A stretch of DNA of 64,000 nt from Rhizobium bangladeshense (GTDB lineage Bacteria > Pseudomonadota > Alphaproteobacteria > Rhizobiales > Rhizobiaceae): contig NZ_LYPL01000003.1 in NCBI RefSeq assembly GCF_001662075.1, forward strand, positions 186,001 through 250,000, written 5' to 3'. Both the position numbers and the translations under genes were made by a program. The number at the start of each line of letters is the position of its first letter. Position 1 is the first letter of the stretch. Positions 35,738 to 44,268 of the stretch are shown here, one piece after another. The notes beneath the pieces were generated by a model. The model saw nothing but the letters and a program-made list of their open reading frames with translations. It had not been told where the DNA came from and ran no database searches.

Positions 35738-37387
35738 ATGCGGAAACCTGCTGCCCGTTTAGCCCTCGGAAAGCCGGAGGCAGAAGCTTCGAGCTTGATC
35801 GACCGGCTTCTGTTCTTTGACCGCGATCTCAATCCCGTCGAGGATCTGCACGGCAATGCGCTGCCCCCGTCCGTTAAACCGGCCGCCTCCTTCTGGGAGC
35901 ATTTTCCGGAGCTGGACAAATCAGCAGTTACACTCGCGTTCCGTTCACTGGATGATAGCGGCAAGCCGCTGCGAATATCGGGCCATCTCGGCGCCCCTGA
36001 CTCACACGGCCTGACGATCTACCGAATCGGCGACCTGTTCGCCGTGGTCCGATCCGAGGGATCGGTTGACGATGAACGCGCAACGCTTTTGCATCTCGCA
36101 ACCCATGATCCGCTGACTGGACTGCCGAACCGGCGCCAGTTCAGCGAAGATCTGGCCACTCTGTTGCAGGAAAACGCGGGCTCCAACGAGACTCTGTCGT
36201 TGATGCAGCTCGACCTTGACGATTTCAAACCCGTCAACGACACGCTCGGGCATGCCGCCGGCGACAAGCTTCTTCAATCGGCGGGAAGGCGTATTCTTGC
36301 CTGCCTTTCCAGCGATGACAGAGCCTATCGGCTGGCCGGCGATGAATTCACGGTGATATCAGTGGGCTCGGGACAACCGGCCAAAGCGCACCGTTTGGCG
36401 GAGGATCTGGTTGCTGCGTTCAAAAAGCCCTTTACGATAAACGGCATCGCAGTCTTTGTCGGCACCAGCATCGGCATATCCACGGCTCCAACGGACGGGA
36501 CAACTCCGGAGGAGCTTATGAAAGCGTCCGACCTCGCACTCTACACCGCCAAGAAAGACGGGCGCGGGCGAGCAAGAGCCTTCGACCCGGCAATGCTCGA
36601 ATTGCTGGAGCAACGGGAACTGCTGCGCCGCAGTCTGCGCATGGCCCTGGTCCAACAGCAATTCTATGTCGAATACCAGCCTATCGCCGAGGGCGGCTGC
36701 ATCGTCGGCTTCGAAGCATTGCTGAGATGGCATCATCCCCTGCTCGGAAAGATTCCGCCTGCGTCGTTCATTCCGATGGCCGAGGCGGATGGAATGATGC
36801 CGGAGATCGGCGCGTGGGTTTTGCAGCAGGCATGCCATGAGGCGATGAAGTGGCCGGAAAACTACCTCGTCGCCGTCAATCTGTCCGCGGCGGAATTCCT
36901 GACAAGCGGCCTCACCGACCGGATTTCCCAGACGCTGGACCTGGTCGGACTTCCGCCCGAGCGTCTGGAGCTCGAAATAACCGAGAGCGTGCTGCTCGAG
37001 CGCACCGTCAACAACATCGACACCCTGAACACTCTCAACGTGCTGGGCATTCGCATTTCGCTGGATGATTTCGGGACGGAATATTCGTCCCTGAGCTATC
37101 TGAAAACATTTCCTTTCGATACGATCAAAATCGACAAATACTTTATCACCGATCTCGAAACCGATCTGAAGAGCCAGGCAATCGTCCGCTGCGTCGTCAA
37201 CCTTGCACATGACCTCGACATGCAAGTGACAGCCGAGGGGGTCGAGACGCCGGGTCAGGCGGAATGGTTGCACAGCGTCGGCTGCGACAGGCTGCAGGGC
37301 TATCTGGTGAGCAGGCCGCTTGGCGTGGAGGCAATTGACGACTTCATTACCCGGGCGGATGCATCGAAGATCCACGCTCGACAATAG
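35738..37387 (+). CDS. GGDEF-EAL (diguanylate cyclase/phosphodiesterase) protein
   Basis: 549 residues. A PAS-like N-terminus (~1-105), GGDEF domain (~115-275) with the variant signature AGDEF (first Gly is Ala) and no RxxD inhibitory site, then an EAL domain (~285-545). EAL residues are complete: EALLRWHHP, NLSAAEF, ELEITES, DDFGTEYSSL, KIDKYF, EGVETPGQ. So the phosphodiesterase is likely active, while cyclase activity is uncertain. Soluble. It is 75 bases upstream of the partner-switch cassette on the same strand, suggesting that c-di-GMP turnover is coupled to it. Confidence 0.92.
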   Translation: MRKPAARLALGKPEAEASSLIDRLLFFDRDLNPVEDLHGNALPPSVKPAASFWEHFPELDKSAVTLAFRSLDDSGKPLRISGHLGAPDSHGLTIYRIGDLFAVVRSEGSVDDERATLLHLATHDPLTGLPNRRQFSEDLATLLQENAGSNETLSLMQLDLDDFKPVNDTLGHAAGDKLLQSAGRRILACLSSDDRAYRLAGDEFTVISVGSGQPAKAHRLAEDLVAAFKKPFTINGIAVFVGTSIGISTAPTDGTTPEELMKASDLALYTAKKDGRGRARAFDPAMLELLEQRELLRRSLRMALVQQQFYVEYQPIAEGGCIVGFEALLRWHHPLLGKIPPASFIPMAEADGMMPEIGAWVLQQACHEAMKWPENYLVAVNLSAAEFLTSGLTDRISQTLDLVGLPPERLELEITESVLLERTVNNIDTLNTLNVLGIRISLDDFGTEYSSLSYLKTFPFDTIKIDKYFITDLETDLKSQAIVRCVVNLAHDLDMQVTAEGVETPGQAEWLHSVGCDRLQGYLVSRPLGVEAIDDFITRADASKIHARQ

Positions 37388-37462
37388 TGCTTTACCGATT
37401 TTTCGCCGTGCTTTTAAATTGCATGCAAATCTGACGCTCCAGACCGACGAACGGAGGGTGTA

Positions 37463-37969
37463 TTGGAAGAGGAAGCATCCCGCTTCGACGACCACGCATT
37501 TGTGCCAATGGTATCGCTGGAAATGAACGTTGCGGTGTTCAAATCTCAATGGCGGTATTGCGACGAGATTACCGAATATCTCTCCGATATTCTCGGCCAG
37601 GGTCACAGCGATCCCGCTCGGTACGCCAACTTTCTTTCAGTCGCGGCAAACGAGCTGATCGAACTCGCTTTTCGCGCGACGAACGGACGGGGCATGATAA
37701 GTTTCAGCCTCGCCCGCAGCGCGACGTACAATCGGCTGCGAATTACGTTTCCTTGCGATGAGGAGTTTCGCCGCAAACACGTGAAGGCAGGATCAGGCAA
37801 AATCCAGCCTGGCCCCAACGGCAGGCCCGATCACCCGGTCACGAAGTCCGATGAGGCTTTGCTCAACAATTTGGCGACAATATTCGGCGCCGCCATCCAC
37901 ATCGAGAAAGACGGCGCGGACAGGATCGGCATCATTGCCGATTTCCCCTCGACCGAGGATTTTCAATGA
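37463..37969 (+). CDS. HATPase-like regulatory protein (slr1658/SiaB-type), degenerate
   Basis: 168 residues from a TTG start after ggagggtgta. The central helix FLSVAANELIELAFRATNGR aligns with the N-box of HATPase anti-sigma kinases (NELIENA in the related gene at 41500), but the Asn is replaced by Leu. The C-terminal part (SDEALLNNLATIFGAAIHIEK) replaces the usual glycine-rich G-box. It may therefore not bind ATP, or may act as a pure binding partner. It overlaps the STAS-methyltransferase gene by 4 bases. Confidence 0.7.
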   Translation: MEEEASRFDDHAFVPMVSLEMNVAVFKSQWRYCDEITEYLSDILGQGHSDPARYANFLSVAANELIELAFRATNGRGMISFSLARSATYNRLRITFPCDEEFRRKHVKAGSGKIQPGPNGRPDHPVTKSDEALLNNLATIFGAAIHIEKDGADRIGIIADFPSTEDFQ

Positions 37970-39138
37970 GCCTGCTTTCCATGCCCTTCACCGTGCGGTT
38001 TGATGCGACAAATCAGGAGCTCGTGCTGTCCGGCAAGATGCGGCCCGAAAGTGCCGCAGAGATTGCCGATGCGCTCGAGCTGGTGCGGCAGAGTTTGGAA
38101 AAATACAGCGGCATCGTTTACCTCAACGTCAAACGTCTGACGCACATCAACATGACGGCCTTCACCGCACTGTGCGATATCCTCGCCGCCGGCTGCCGAA
38201 CGAGGCCGGAACGGAAGATCAAGATCGTTACCTCGAGCGTGATGGCATGGTCTGCTTCGCTGTTCGAAATGCTGGCGGCATCGCTGCCGAACCTGTCGGT
38301 CGAGGTCTATGACTCGGCGTTTTATCCCGGCCAGAGCTTTGTCGAGGACGAGTCTTTCATTCCCATCCTGCGCACGCAGACGAAAATGACCTGGAGGCAC
38401 GAACGCGAACTCTTGCCGCGCCACGGTCTGCGCAGCGGTGTCGCCATGGCGGATATCTGCTGCGGCATCGGTGATTTCGCGGGTTTGGTTCAGCGGGAAT
38501 TCAAACCGGCGCGCCTTGTCGCGCTCGATCATTCCGTGCGCAGTCTCGACTATGCCCGCAAGGTCGCTGCCGACTTCGATCTGCAAGGGATCGAATACAC
38601 CTATGGCGACGCTTCCCAGATGCTGCTTCGAGACGATCAGTTCGACTTTGTCACCTGCCGGCACTCGCTACAGATTTTCGACCGCCCCGAAATGCTGCTG
38701 CGAGAGCTTTATCGCATCTGCAGGCCCGGCGGCCGGGTCTACATCACCAACGAAAAGAATTCGCATTGCCTCGGCGAGCCGCATGCCGACTCAATAAAAT
38801 GGACTTACGAGGAAGTCGCCAAGCTGTTCAGCCACTTCGACATGGATGTCGAGATGGGACCGAAAAGCCGCCATCTCCTGCTCAATGCCGGCTTCGAGGA
38901 CATCAAGGTCGACTGCTTCATGGTGACGAATCTTGACGGCGATCCGCAGGACTTCGCCGACATCATCGAAGCCTGGGAAAACGTCTATGCCGGCGAGATG
39001 GCGGTGCGCCGCGGCGACTCGGCGGATTTCATTCGCCGGTTCCGGCAGGGATTCAGAGATCACGTCTTTGCCGCTCTTCACCCCAAGGGTTATGCAGGCT
39101 GGCCGATCTGGGCAGCCTCTGGTCGAAAGCCGCTGTGA
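37966..39138 (+). CDS. STAS domain fused to class I SAM methyltransferase
   Basis: 390 residues. Residues ~1-115 form an anti-sigma-antagonist-like STAS fold (VRFDATNQELVLSGKM; VYLNVKRLTHINMTAF), with Thr64 at the place of the phosphorylated Ser/Thr. Residues ~145-300 are a UbiE-type Rossmann methyltransferase: motif I MADICCGIGDF (161-171), LVALDHS, YGDASQM, FDFVTCRHSLQIF and RPGGRVYITN. The C-terminal ~90 residues have no named domain. The STAS half suggests activity gated by phosphorylation or by the neighbouring HATPase protein. The substrate is unknown. ATG 37966 overlaps the previous stop. Confidence 0.8.
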   Translation: MSLLSMPFTVRFDATNQELVLSGKMRPESAAEIADALELVRQSLEKYSGIVYLNVKRLTHINMTAFTALCDILAAGCRTRPERKIKIVTSSVMAWSASLFEMLAASLPNLSVEVYDSAFYPGQSFVEDESFIPILRTQTKMTWRHERELLPRHGLRSGVAMADICCGIGDFAGLVQREFKPARLVALDHSVRSLDYARKVAADFDLQGIEYTYGDASQMLLRDDQFDFVTCRHSLQIFDRPEMLLRELYRICRPGGRVYITNEKNSHCLGEPHADSIKWTYEEVAKLFSHFDMDVEMGPKSRHLLLNAGFEDIKVDCFMVTNLDGDPQDFADIIEAWENVYAGEMAVRRGDSADFIRRFRQGFRDHVFAALHPKGYAGWPIWAASGRKPL

Positions 39139-41495
39139 TGGACGGACACGTATCGAAGAGACCGATGGGACTGCGCTCGTTTCGAGCAAAGTTCATCCTG
39201 GTCGTCGGTGGCGCCGTTCTTTTCGACTTGCTGGTCAGCGGTGGCCTGGCACTTTGGAACGTCCAGAGGCTGTCGCGCGATGCAACGCTCGAAGTCGGCC
39301 AGGGTCTTGAAGCCGCAAGCCAGGAATACATCCGCACCTATGCCGACTCGACCGCAGCCCAGGTGAATTTGCTGCTGCGCCAGGTTCACAACGACGTCGA
39401 CACGCTGGCGGGCGTGCTGCAGGCGCAGATCGACAATCCCGCCCGCAATTCCGACGTCGGCACGGCGATGGCCCGCACGTCGCCCGGCAGCGTCACCGTG
39501 TCCTACGACGAGAAGGGGAAATGGTCGCAGAACGCGCCCGGCTCCACCTCGGTCGTCAGCGTCTGGGGTTACCTGCTCGGACAGGACCACCAGCCGACAG
39601 CCGATATCAAGCGTGATCTAGAGGCAAGCGCGGTTCTCGATCTGGTTGCCCCGAGCCTGCTGCAGCACGGCGCTTCAAAGCTGCAGATGTATTACATCGG
39701 ACCGAAGGAACGACCGATCTTCAGGACGGCGCCCTACACCGACCAGGCCCAGACCTTCGATCGCCTCTACCCCGGGCACAATGAGGCCGATTTCTGGGAC
39801 TTCTTTTTCCCCGGCCTCTATGAGTCCTGGCAAAGCTGGGCCAGGGATGCGAAAACGCGGCCGGTCGCCGACGACATCACCCAGACGGCGCCCTATACCG
39901 ATGCCATCACCGGCAAGCTGATCGTCAGTTTCTTTCACCCGCTCTGGACCGCCGACCGGAAGGATGTCGCCGGGACGGCCGGCGCCGATATTACGCTCGA
40001 CCAGCTCGCCCAGACGGTGGAAAATGTGAAAGTCGCCCAGTCCGGCTTCGGATTCCTGGCAATGTCCGACGGCAATGTGGTCGCAATCAACAGTACAGGC
40101 GAAAAGACGCTCGGCCTGGTTTCGGCGAGCGGCGCGAGCGGGACCGGCGTCACCGGGCTGGAGCGTTCGCTGAAAGGAAGCTCACAGCCTGCGATCGCGA
40201 AACTGGCGCTCGACCGCGAACAGGGCATCCAGCACCTGCTGTTGCAGCGGGACGGCAACGAAGTTCCCTATATCGTCATCGTCAAAAAGCTGCCGGCAAC
40301 CAATCTCTGGTCCAGCGGCCCGGTTCGGCACGAGGCGATGCTGCTTGGGGTGGTTGTGCCGGAACGGGAAATCGACGCCTCCCTCTATGCCGCCCAGGCC
40401 AAGATTTCCGAGGCCACCAACCGGATCGTGATCTACCAAATCCTCGCAATCCTGATGTCGCTGCTGATCGTGGCGATCGCCGTGTTTGCGGCTTCGAAAC
40501 GCATCACGAGCGGAATCAGCGCCCTTGCCGGTGCCGCCAAACGGATTCAGGCGCAAGACTATTCGGTCAGGGTGGCGATATCGAGCAAGGATGAGGTTGG
40601 TGCGGCCGGCGAAGCGTTCAACCGGATGGCCGAACAGATCAGCTATCACACCGAAAATCTCGAGCAGCTGGTCGAGGAACGAACGGCCCAGATCGAAGAT
40701 GCGAAGGAAGAGATTTCGGCGCTGAACGCCCAGCTCCAGCGAGAAAACCGCCGTCTCGGAACGGAGCTCGCCGTCGCCGAGAGAATCCAGATGATGGTTC
40801 TTCCACTGCAACAGGAGCTCGAGGAATTTCAGGACATTGAGATCGCAGCCTATATGCGGCCCGCCGAAGAAGTCGGCGGTGATTATTACGACGTCCTGAA
40901 GAACGGCAAGCGGTTGAAAATCGGCATTGGCGACGTCACCGGCCATGGGCTCGAAAGCGGCGTGCTGATGCTGATGGTCCAATCCGTCGCCCGCGCCCTG
41001 CAGGAAGCAGGAAATACTGACGCCGTCGAGTTTCTGGCGAACTTGAACAGCGCCCTGTTCAAGAACATCGTCAGGACCAGGATCGACAAGCATCTGACCC
41101 TCGCCTTCCTCGACTATGATGGCAAAGAGATGATTCTGTCGGGCCAGCACGAGGAAGTCGTCATCGTGCGGGCGAACGGCGAGATTCAACGCATCGACAC
41201 GATGGAACTCGGCATACCGATCGGGTTGGAAGCCGATATTTCCGCCTTCATCAAAACCCGTGAAATAGCATTCGAGAAAGGCGACCTGATACTCCTGCAT
41301 ACCGACGGGGTGACGGAAGCCGAAAACGATGCGGGAGAACTGTTCGGCATGGAGCGCCTGTGCAGGGAAGCGCTCCGCTTGAAGGATCAGAGCGCTGAGA
41401 AAGTCATTTCGGAAATTGTCGCGACATTAATGCTCTTCATCGGATCCCAGAAGATTTACGACGACATCACGCTTCTCGCAGTGCGGCATAGGTGA
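39138..41495 (+). CDS. Membrane receptor phosphatase: dCache-like sensor, HAMP, SpoIIE/PP2C
   Basis: 785 residues from ATG 39138, overlapping the previous stop (TGATG); a GTG sits one codon upstream. TM1 at about 13-35, a large periplasmic sensor (about 36-430), TM2 near 433-456, HAMP, a coiled coil (EERTAQIEDAKEEISALN), then SpoIIE-type PP2C with catalytic Asp motifs (VGGDYYDVL, GDVTGHGLESG, LLHTDGVTEAENDAG, DDITLL). This is the arrangement of Pseudomonas SiaA. It probably dephosphorylates STAS proteins encoded alongside when a periplasmic ligand is bound. Confidence 0.9.
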   Translation: MDGHVSKRPMGLRSFRAKFILVVGGAVLFDLLVSGGLALWNVQRLSRDATLEVGQGLEAASQEYIRTYADSTAAQVNLLLRQVHNDVDTLAGVLQAQIDNPARNSDVGTAMARTSPGSVTVSYDEKGKWSQNAPGSTSVVSVWGYLLGQDHQPTADIKRDLEASAVLDLVAPSLLQHGASKLQMYYIGPKERPIFRTAPYTDQAQTFDRLYPGHNEADFWDFFFPGLYESWQSWARDAKTRPVADDITQTAPYTDAITGKLIVSFFHPLWTADRKDVAGTAGADITLDQLAQTVENVKVAQSGFGFLAMSDGNVVAINSTGEKTLGLVSASGASGTGVTGLERSLKGSSQPAIAKLALDREQGIQHLLLQRDGNEVPYIVIVKKLPATNLWSSGPVRHEAMLLGVVVPEREIDASLYAAQAKISEATNRIVIYQILAILMSLLIVAIAVFAASKRITSGISALAGAAKRIQAQDYSVRVAISSKDEVGAAGEAFNRMAEQISYHTENLEQLVEERTAQIEDAKEEISALNAQLQRENRRLGTELAVAERIQMMVLPLQQELEEFQDIEIAAYMRPAEEVGGDYYDVLKNGKRLKIGIGDVTGHGLESGVLMLMVQSVARALQEAGNTDAVEFLANLNSALFKNIVRTRIDKHLTLAFLDYDGKEMILSGQHEEVVIVRANGEIQRIDTMELGIPIGLEADISAFIKTREIAFEKGDLILLHTDGVTEAENDAGELFGMERLCREALRLKDQSAEKVISEIVATLMLFIGSQKIYDDITLLAVRHR

Positions 41496-41499
41496 GATC

Positions 41500-42060
41500 A
41501 TGACGGCCAAAATATACGGTCTCGAATCTCTGGTGGACATCAGGCTGGATTCAGGCGCTCGCCTCACCTTGAGGGACGGGCCGCTTCAGCTTGGATGGAG
41601 GCATTCGGGAATGACGTCGGACTTCATCGCCGAGATCATGGCCCTGCCCTATGCCCGTTCGAAGAAGGATTACCTGCAGGCGCATCACGACATCGGATAT
41701 CTCAGCAACGAGCTGATCGAAAATGCCGTCAAATTTCGACAGCCCGGCGAGATCCTGATCGAAGCCGGAGTGGTCGAGGGAAGCTTTTTGATCAGGGTGC
41801 AGAACGCCATCGACAGCGCGACGGCATCTCGCTTTCAGCAGCTCCTGCAACGCCTGCAATCGAGGGAACCCGGCCTTCTGCTTCTTGAGCAAATCGAAAC
41901 CAATGCCATATCGTCAGCAGGCGGTTCCGGCCTGGGTTTGCTCACCCTCCTGAGCGATTACGATGCAAGAATGGCATGGACATTCGAAGAAAATGACGAC
42001 GAGCACATCATACTGACGACGACGGCAGCCGTGGCGATGCCCCCCTCCTCCAATTTGTGA
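41500..42060 (+). CDS. HATPase-fold kinase-like regulator (slr1658/SiaB family)
   Basis: 186 residues. N-box HDIGYLSNELIENAVKFR and glycine-rich G-box AGGSGLGLLTLL are both present, so ATP binding and protein kinase activity toward a STAS partner are plausible, as for SiaB or SpoIIAB. Starts 5 bases after the phosphatase stop; the STAS gene follows by 8 bases. It is the intact counterpart of the degenerate gene at 37463. Confidence 0.8.
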   Translation: MTAKIYGLESLVDIRLDSGARLTLRDGPLQLGWRHSGMTSDFIAEIMALPYARSKKDYLQAHHDIGYLSNELIENAVKFRQPGEILIEAGVVEGSFLIRVQNAIDSATASRFQQLLQRLQSREPGLLLLEQIETNAISSAGGSGLGLLTLLSDYDARMAWTFEENDDEHIILTTTAAVAMPPSSNL

Positions 42061-42067
42061 GCCAAGA

Positions 42068-42406
42068 ATGGAAATCAGCGACGAAAACTTCCGCGTATGG
42101 GCGGAAAAGAATGAAGTCTTTTTCGACGGCGTGTTCCGCCTGGCGGGACCCGATGCCTATGCACCGATTTATTCATTGATAACAACCCTCCTTCACGAGG
42201 GGCACAAACAGGTAACCTTCGACCTCACCGGCCTCGAGTTCCTCAATTCCTCGGGGATCAATCTCCTGGCGAAATTGACGATCGAAGCCAGAAAAATGGG
42301 CGATCTCCTCCTCATTGTGAAGGGCACCAACCAACATCCCTGGCAAGCGAAATCCCTTCCGAATCTGAAGAAGTTGCACCCGCTTCTGGATTTGCGCCTG
42401 GCGTGA
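42068..42406 (+). CDS. STAS-domain anti-sigma-antagonist-like protein (slr1659/SiaC type)
   Basis: 112 residues, a stand-alone STAS-like fold (VFFDGVFRLAGPDAYAPIYS; QVTFDLTGLEFLNSSGINLL). Ser61/Ser62 in NSSGIN correspond to the phosphorylated serine of SpoIIAA-type proteins. It is the last gene of the cassette and the presumed substrate of the kinase-like protein at 41500 and the PP2C phosphatase. In SiaABCD the equivalent protein regulates a diguanylate cyclase. Confidence 0.82.
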   Translation: MEISDENFRVWAEKNEVFFDGVFRLAGPDAYAPIYSLITTLLHEGHKQVTFDLTGLEFLNSSGINLLAKLTIEARKMGDLLLIVKGTNQHPWQAKSLPNLKKLHPLLDLRLA

Positions 42407-43129
42407 GTTGGGGTGAGGAACCTCTCCTTGCTCAATCCTGTGCCTGTCACGGGAACGTGGTGCATTCACGGCGCAGAGGCGCCGTGGCTGGATTCCTGTG
42501 ATAGGCACAGAACGAGGAGAAGATGTTGGCGCAGCGAACGGCCTGCGGCAATGCCCCAGCACAGCGCCCCCTGACGCTCCGCTATGCCCGCCCCACCCTC
42601 CGTCATGCTCGGCCTTGAGCCGAGCACCCACGCGGCACCCACCAGCGCCAGCGGCATAGGTCCTCGGGTCAAGCCCGAGGACGACGGAAATTGGGGTTGG
42701 CCTCGCGCCAAACTCCAGCGTTCTATAAGGCACGCGGGGTTGCGCAAGCGTCGTCAGGCCAGCCTATGGGTTTCCCAGGCCGGCACCACCCTCATCTTGT
42801 CCTCGTGTCGTGACCCTGGGAATGCCGGGGTGCGCCGCCCCAATCTGCGGCAACGGGTTATCTCCATGGAACTGCATGTTGCATAGCAGGCACGGTCTCT
42901 CACCCAACCGGATGATTGCAATCACCGGTCCGGACTATAGTTTAGAACAGGTTTCCGGCGACTCCGCGCAAGTAGTCGTCGATGGGGCTCGATCTTCGCG
43001 ACGAACTCTTTTTGAAAGAGCATGCCCGAAAAAGCAAATGTGGCTGCTGTCAGGAACCCTCGTGGTCGAAGCAGCGTTGATCGGTCCAATAGGCTCCACG
43101 TTATCGGATGATGCTTAGAAGATAACGAC
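42407..43129. other. 723-base intergenic region rich in repeats
   Basis: No supported gene. It holds a composite palindrome at about 42434-42513 (cctgtgcctgtcac facing gtgataggcacag, with inner cacggcgc/gcgccgtg at 42467-42486). A second REP-like element at 42600-42687 has two hairpins (atgctcggccttgagccgagca; gtcctcgggtcaagcccgaggac) of the same type as the array at 58.2 kb. The distal part must carry the promoter of the esterase gene. Confidence 0.6.
42600..42687. repeat. REP-like element with two hairpins (single copy)
   Basis: cgtcatgctcgg...ccgagcac and cctcgg...ccgagg arms flank a short spacer and end in gacgacgg. The arm layout (tcatgctcgg, then cctcgg...gaggatgacg) is shared with each unit of the 58158-58745 array, so they belong to one repeat family dispersed in this genome. 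Confidence 0.6.
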
Positions 43130-44068
43130 ATGCGCAGTACAATCGCAGTCGGCCTGGCCGCCTTGATCGCCATGTACTTTCTGGGCGGCATGAGCGCGAG
43201 ACATGAGATCTTTCCTTGGCCGCAACTTTCCGCGCTGAGGACAATGGTCGGCGGCGAGAAGGCGGCGGCTCCAAGCCGTTATACTTTCGACGGCAAGGAA
43301 CGACTCATCGGGGATGAATCAAAAACGCCTGTGACCTGCCCGACGCAAACCGAGCGAACTGCTGTCTTACTGCTTCTTGGCCAATCGAACGCGGCCAACG
43401 ACGGTGGACAGCGGCACCGGTCAAATTATGGCGCTCGCGTTGTAAACGCCTTTGACAACCGGTGCTTCATCGCGGCGTCGCCGCTGCTTGGAGCGACCGA
43501 TACCAAGGGAGAGTACTGGACGCTCCTCGGGAACCAGCTGATCGCATCGGGACAGAATGACAACGTCATCCTCGCACCTCTCGCATATTCCGGATCCGAG
43601 GTCGCACGATGGGCGGCAGGCGGTGACCTCAATCCGGTGCTGGTCGATACGATGAAACAGCTTGAGGATTCCGGCTATCGGATAACGAGCGTCCTCTGGG
43701 TGCAAGGAGAGGCAGACCTTGTTTTGGGCACCACTGCGGAGGACTATCAGGCACGTTTCCTGTCGATGGTCGACACATTGCGCCAGCACGGCGTCGAAGC
43801 ACCCGTTTACATTTCAATCACATCGAAATGCCTCGAACCGAGCAACGGCGGCTTCAAGGAGCATATTCCGGACAATGCGATCGTACGGGCGCAACTGGCC
43901 CTCTCAAAAAGCGGCCAGGGTATCCGAGAGGGCGTAAATACCGACGCGTTGCTCGATGGAGACGACCGCTACGACGATTGCCATATCGGGGCCTCAGGCG
44001 CGGAGAAAGTGTCGCAAGCCTGGCTGGACCTTCTGCGCACCGATCGCCGCCTGGAAACCTCGCGATAG
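43130..44068 (+). CDS. SGNH/sialate O-acetylesterase-like protein, membrane-anchored
   Basis: 312 residues. An N-terminal TM or uncleaved signal (STIAVGLAALIAMYFLGGMSA) is followed by a SASA/DUF303-type esterase: nucleophile block LLLGQSNAANDG, mid motif WVQGEADLVLG and the catalytic Asp/His segment DDCHIGASG. Likely periplasm-facing, removing acetyl groups from a polysaccharide; substrate unknown. No polysaccharide genes nearby. Confidence 0.82.
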   Translation: MRSTIAVGLAALIAMYFLGGMSARHEIFPWPQLSALRTMVGGEKAAAPSRYTFDGKERLIGDESKTPVTCPTQTERTAVLLLLGQSNAANDGGQRHRSNYGARVVNAFDNRCFIAASPLLGATDTKGEYWTLLGNQLIASGQNDNVILAPLAYSGSEVARWAAGGDLNPVLVDTMKQLEDSGYRITSVLWVQGEADLVLGTTAEDYQARFLSMVDTLRQHGVEAPVYISITSKCLEPSNGGFKEHIPDNAIVRAQLALSKSGQGIREGVNTDALLDGDDRYDDCHIGASGAEKVSQAWLDLLRTDRRLETSR

Positions 44069-44268
44069 TCTTCCCTGAATCAGTTTCGCGCCTTCGCGAG
44101 CTTCGGCCATGACCGCCGGCTCGGCGCCGCTGTGCCTCATCTAAGACCATAGCCGCTACCCTGAACCGGACCTCAGTCCGATGTGCAACGCGCGATAGCA
44201 ATCTATCTTTCAAGTCTGTTCACGTCGTGCAGTGCACGGCATCTGATGGTCTCATTCGGAGGAAAACG

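Noticed and set aside
40182..41300. 372-codon minus-strand frame opposite the PP2C phosphatase
   Set aside because: No domains; the plus-strand gene has all PP2C motifs and is coupled to its neighbours.
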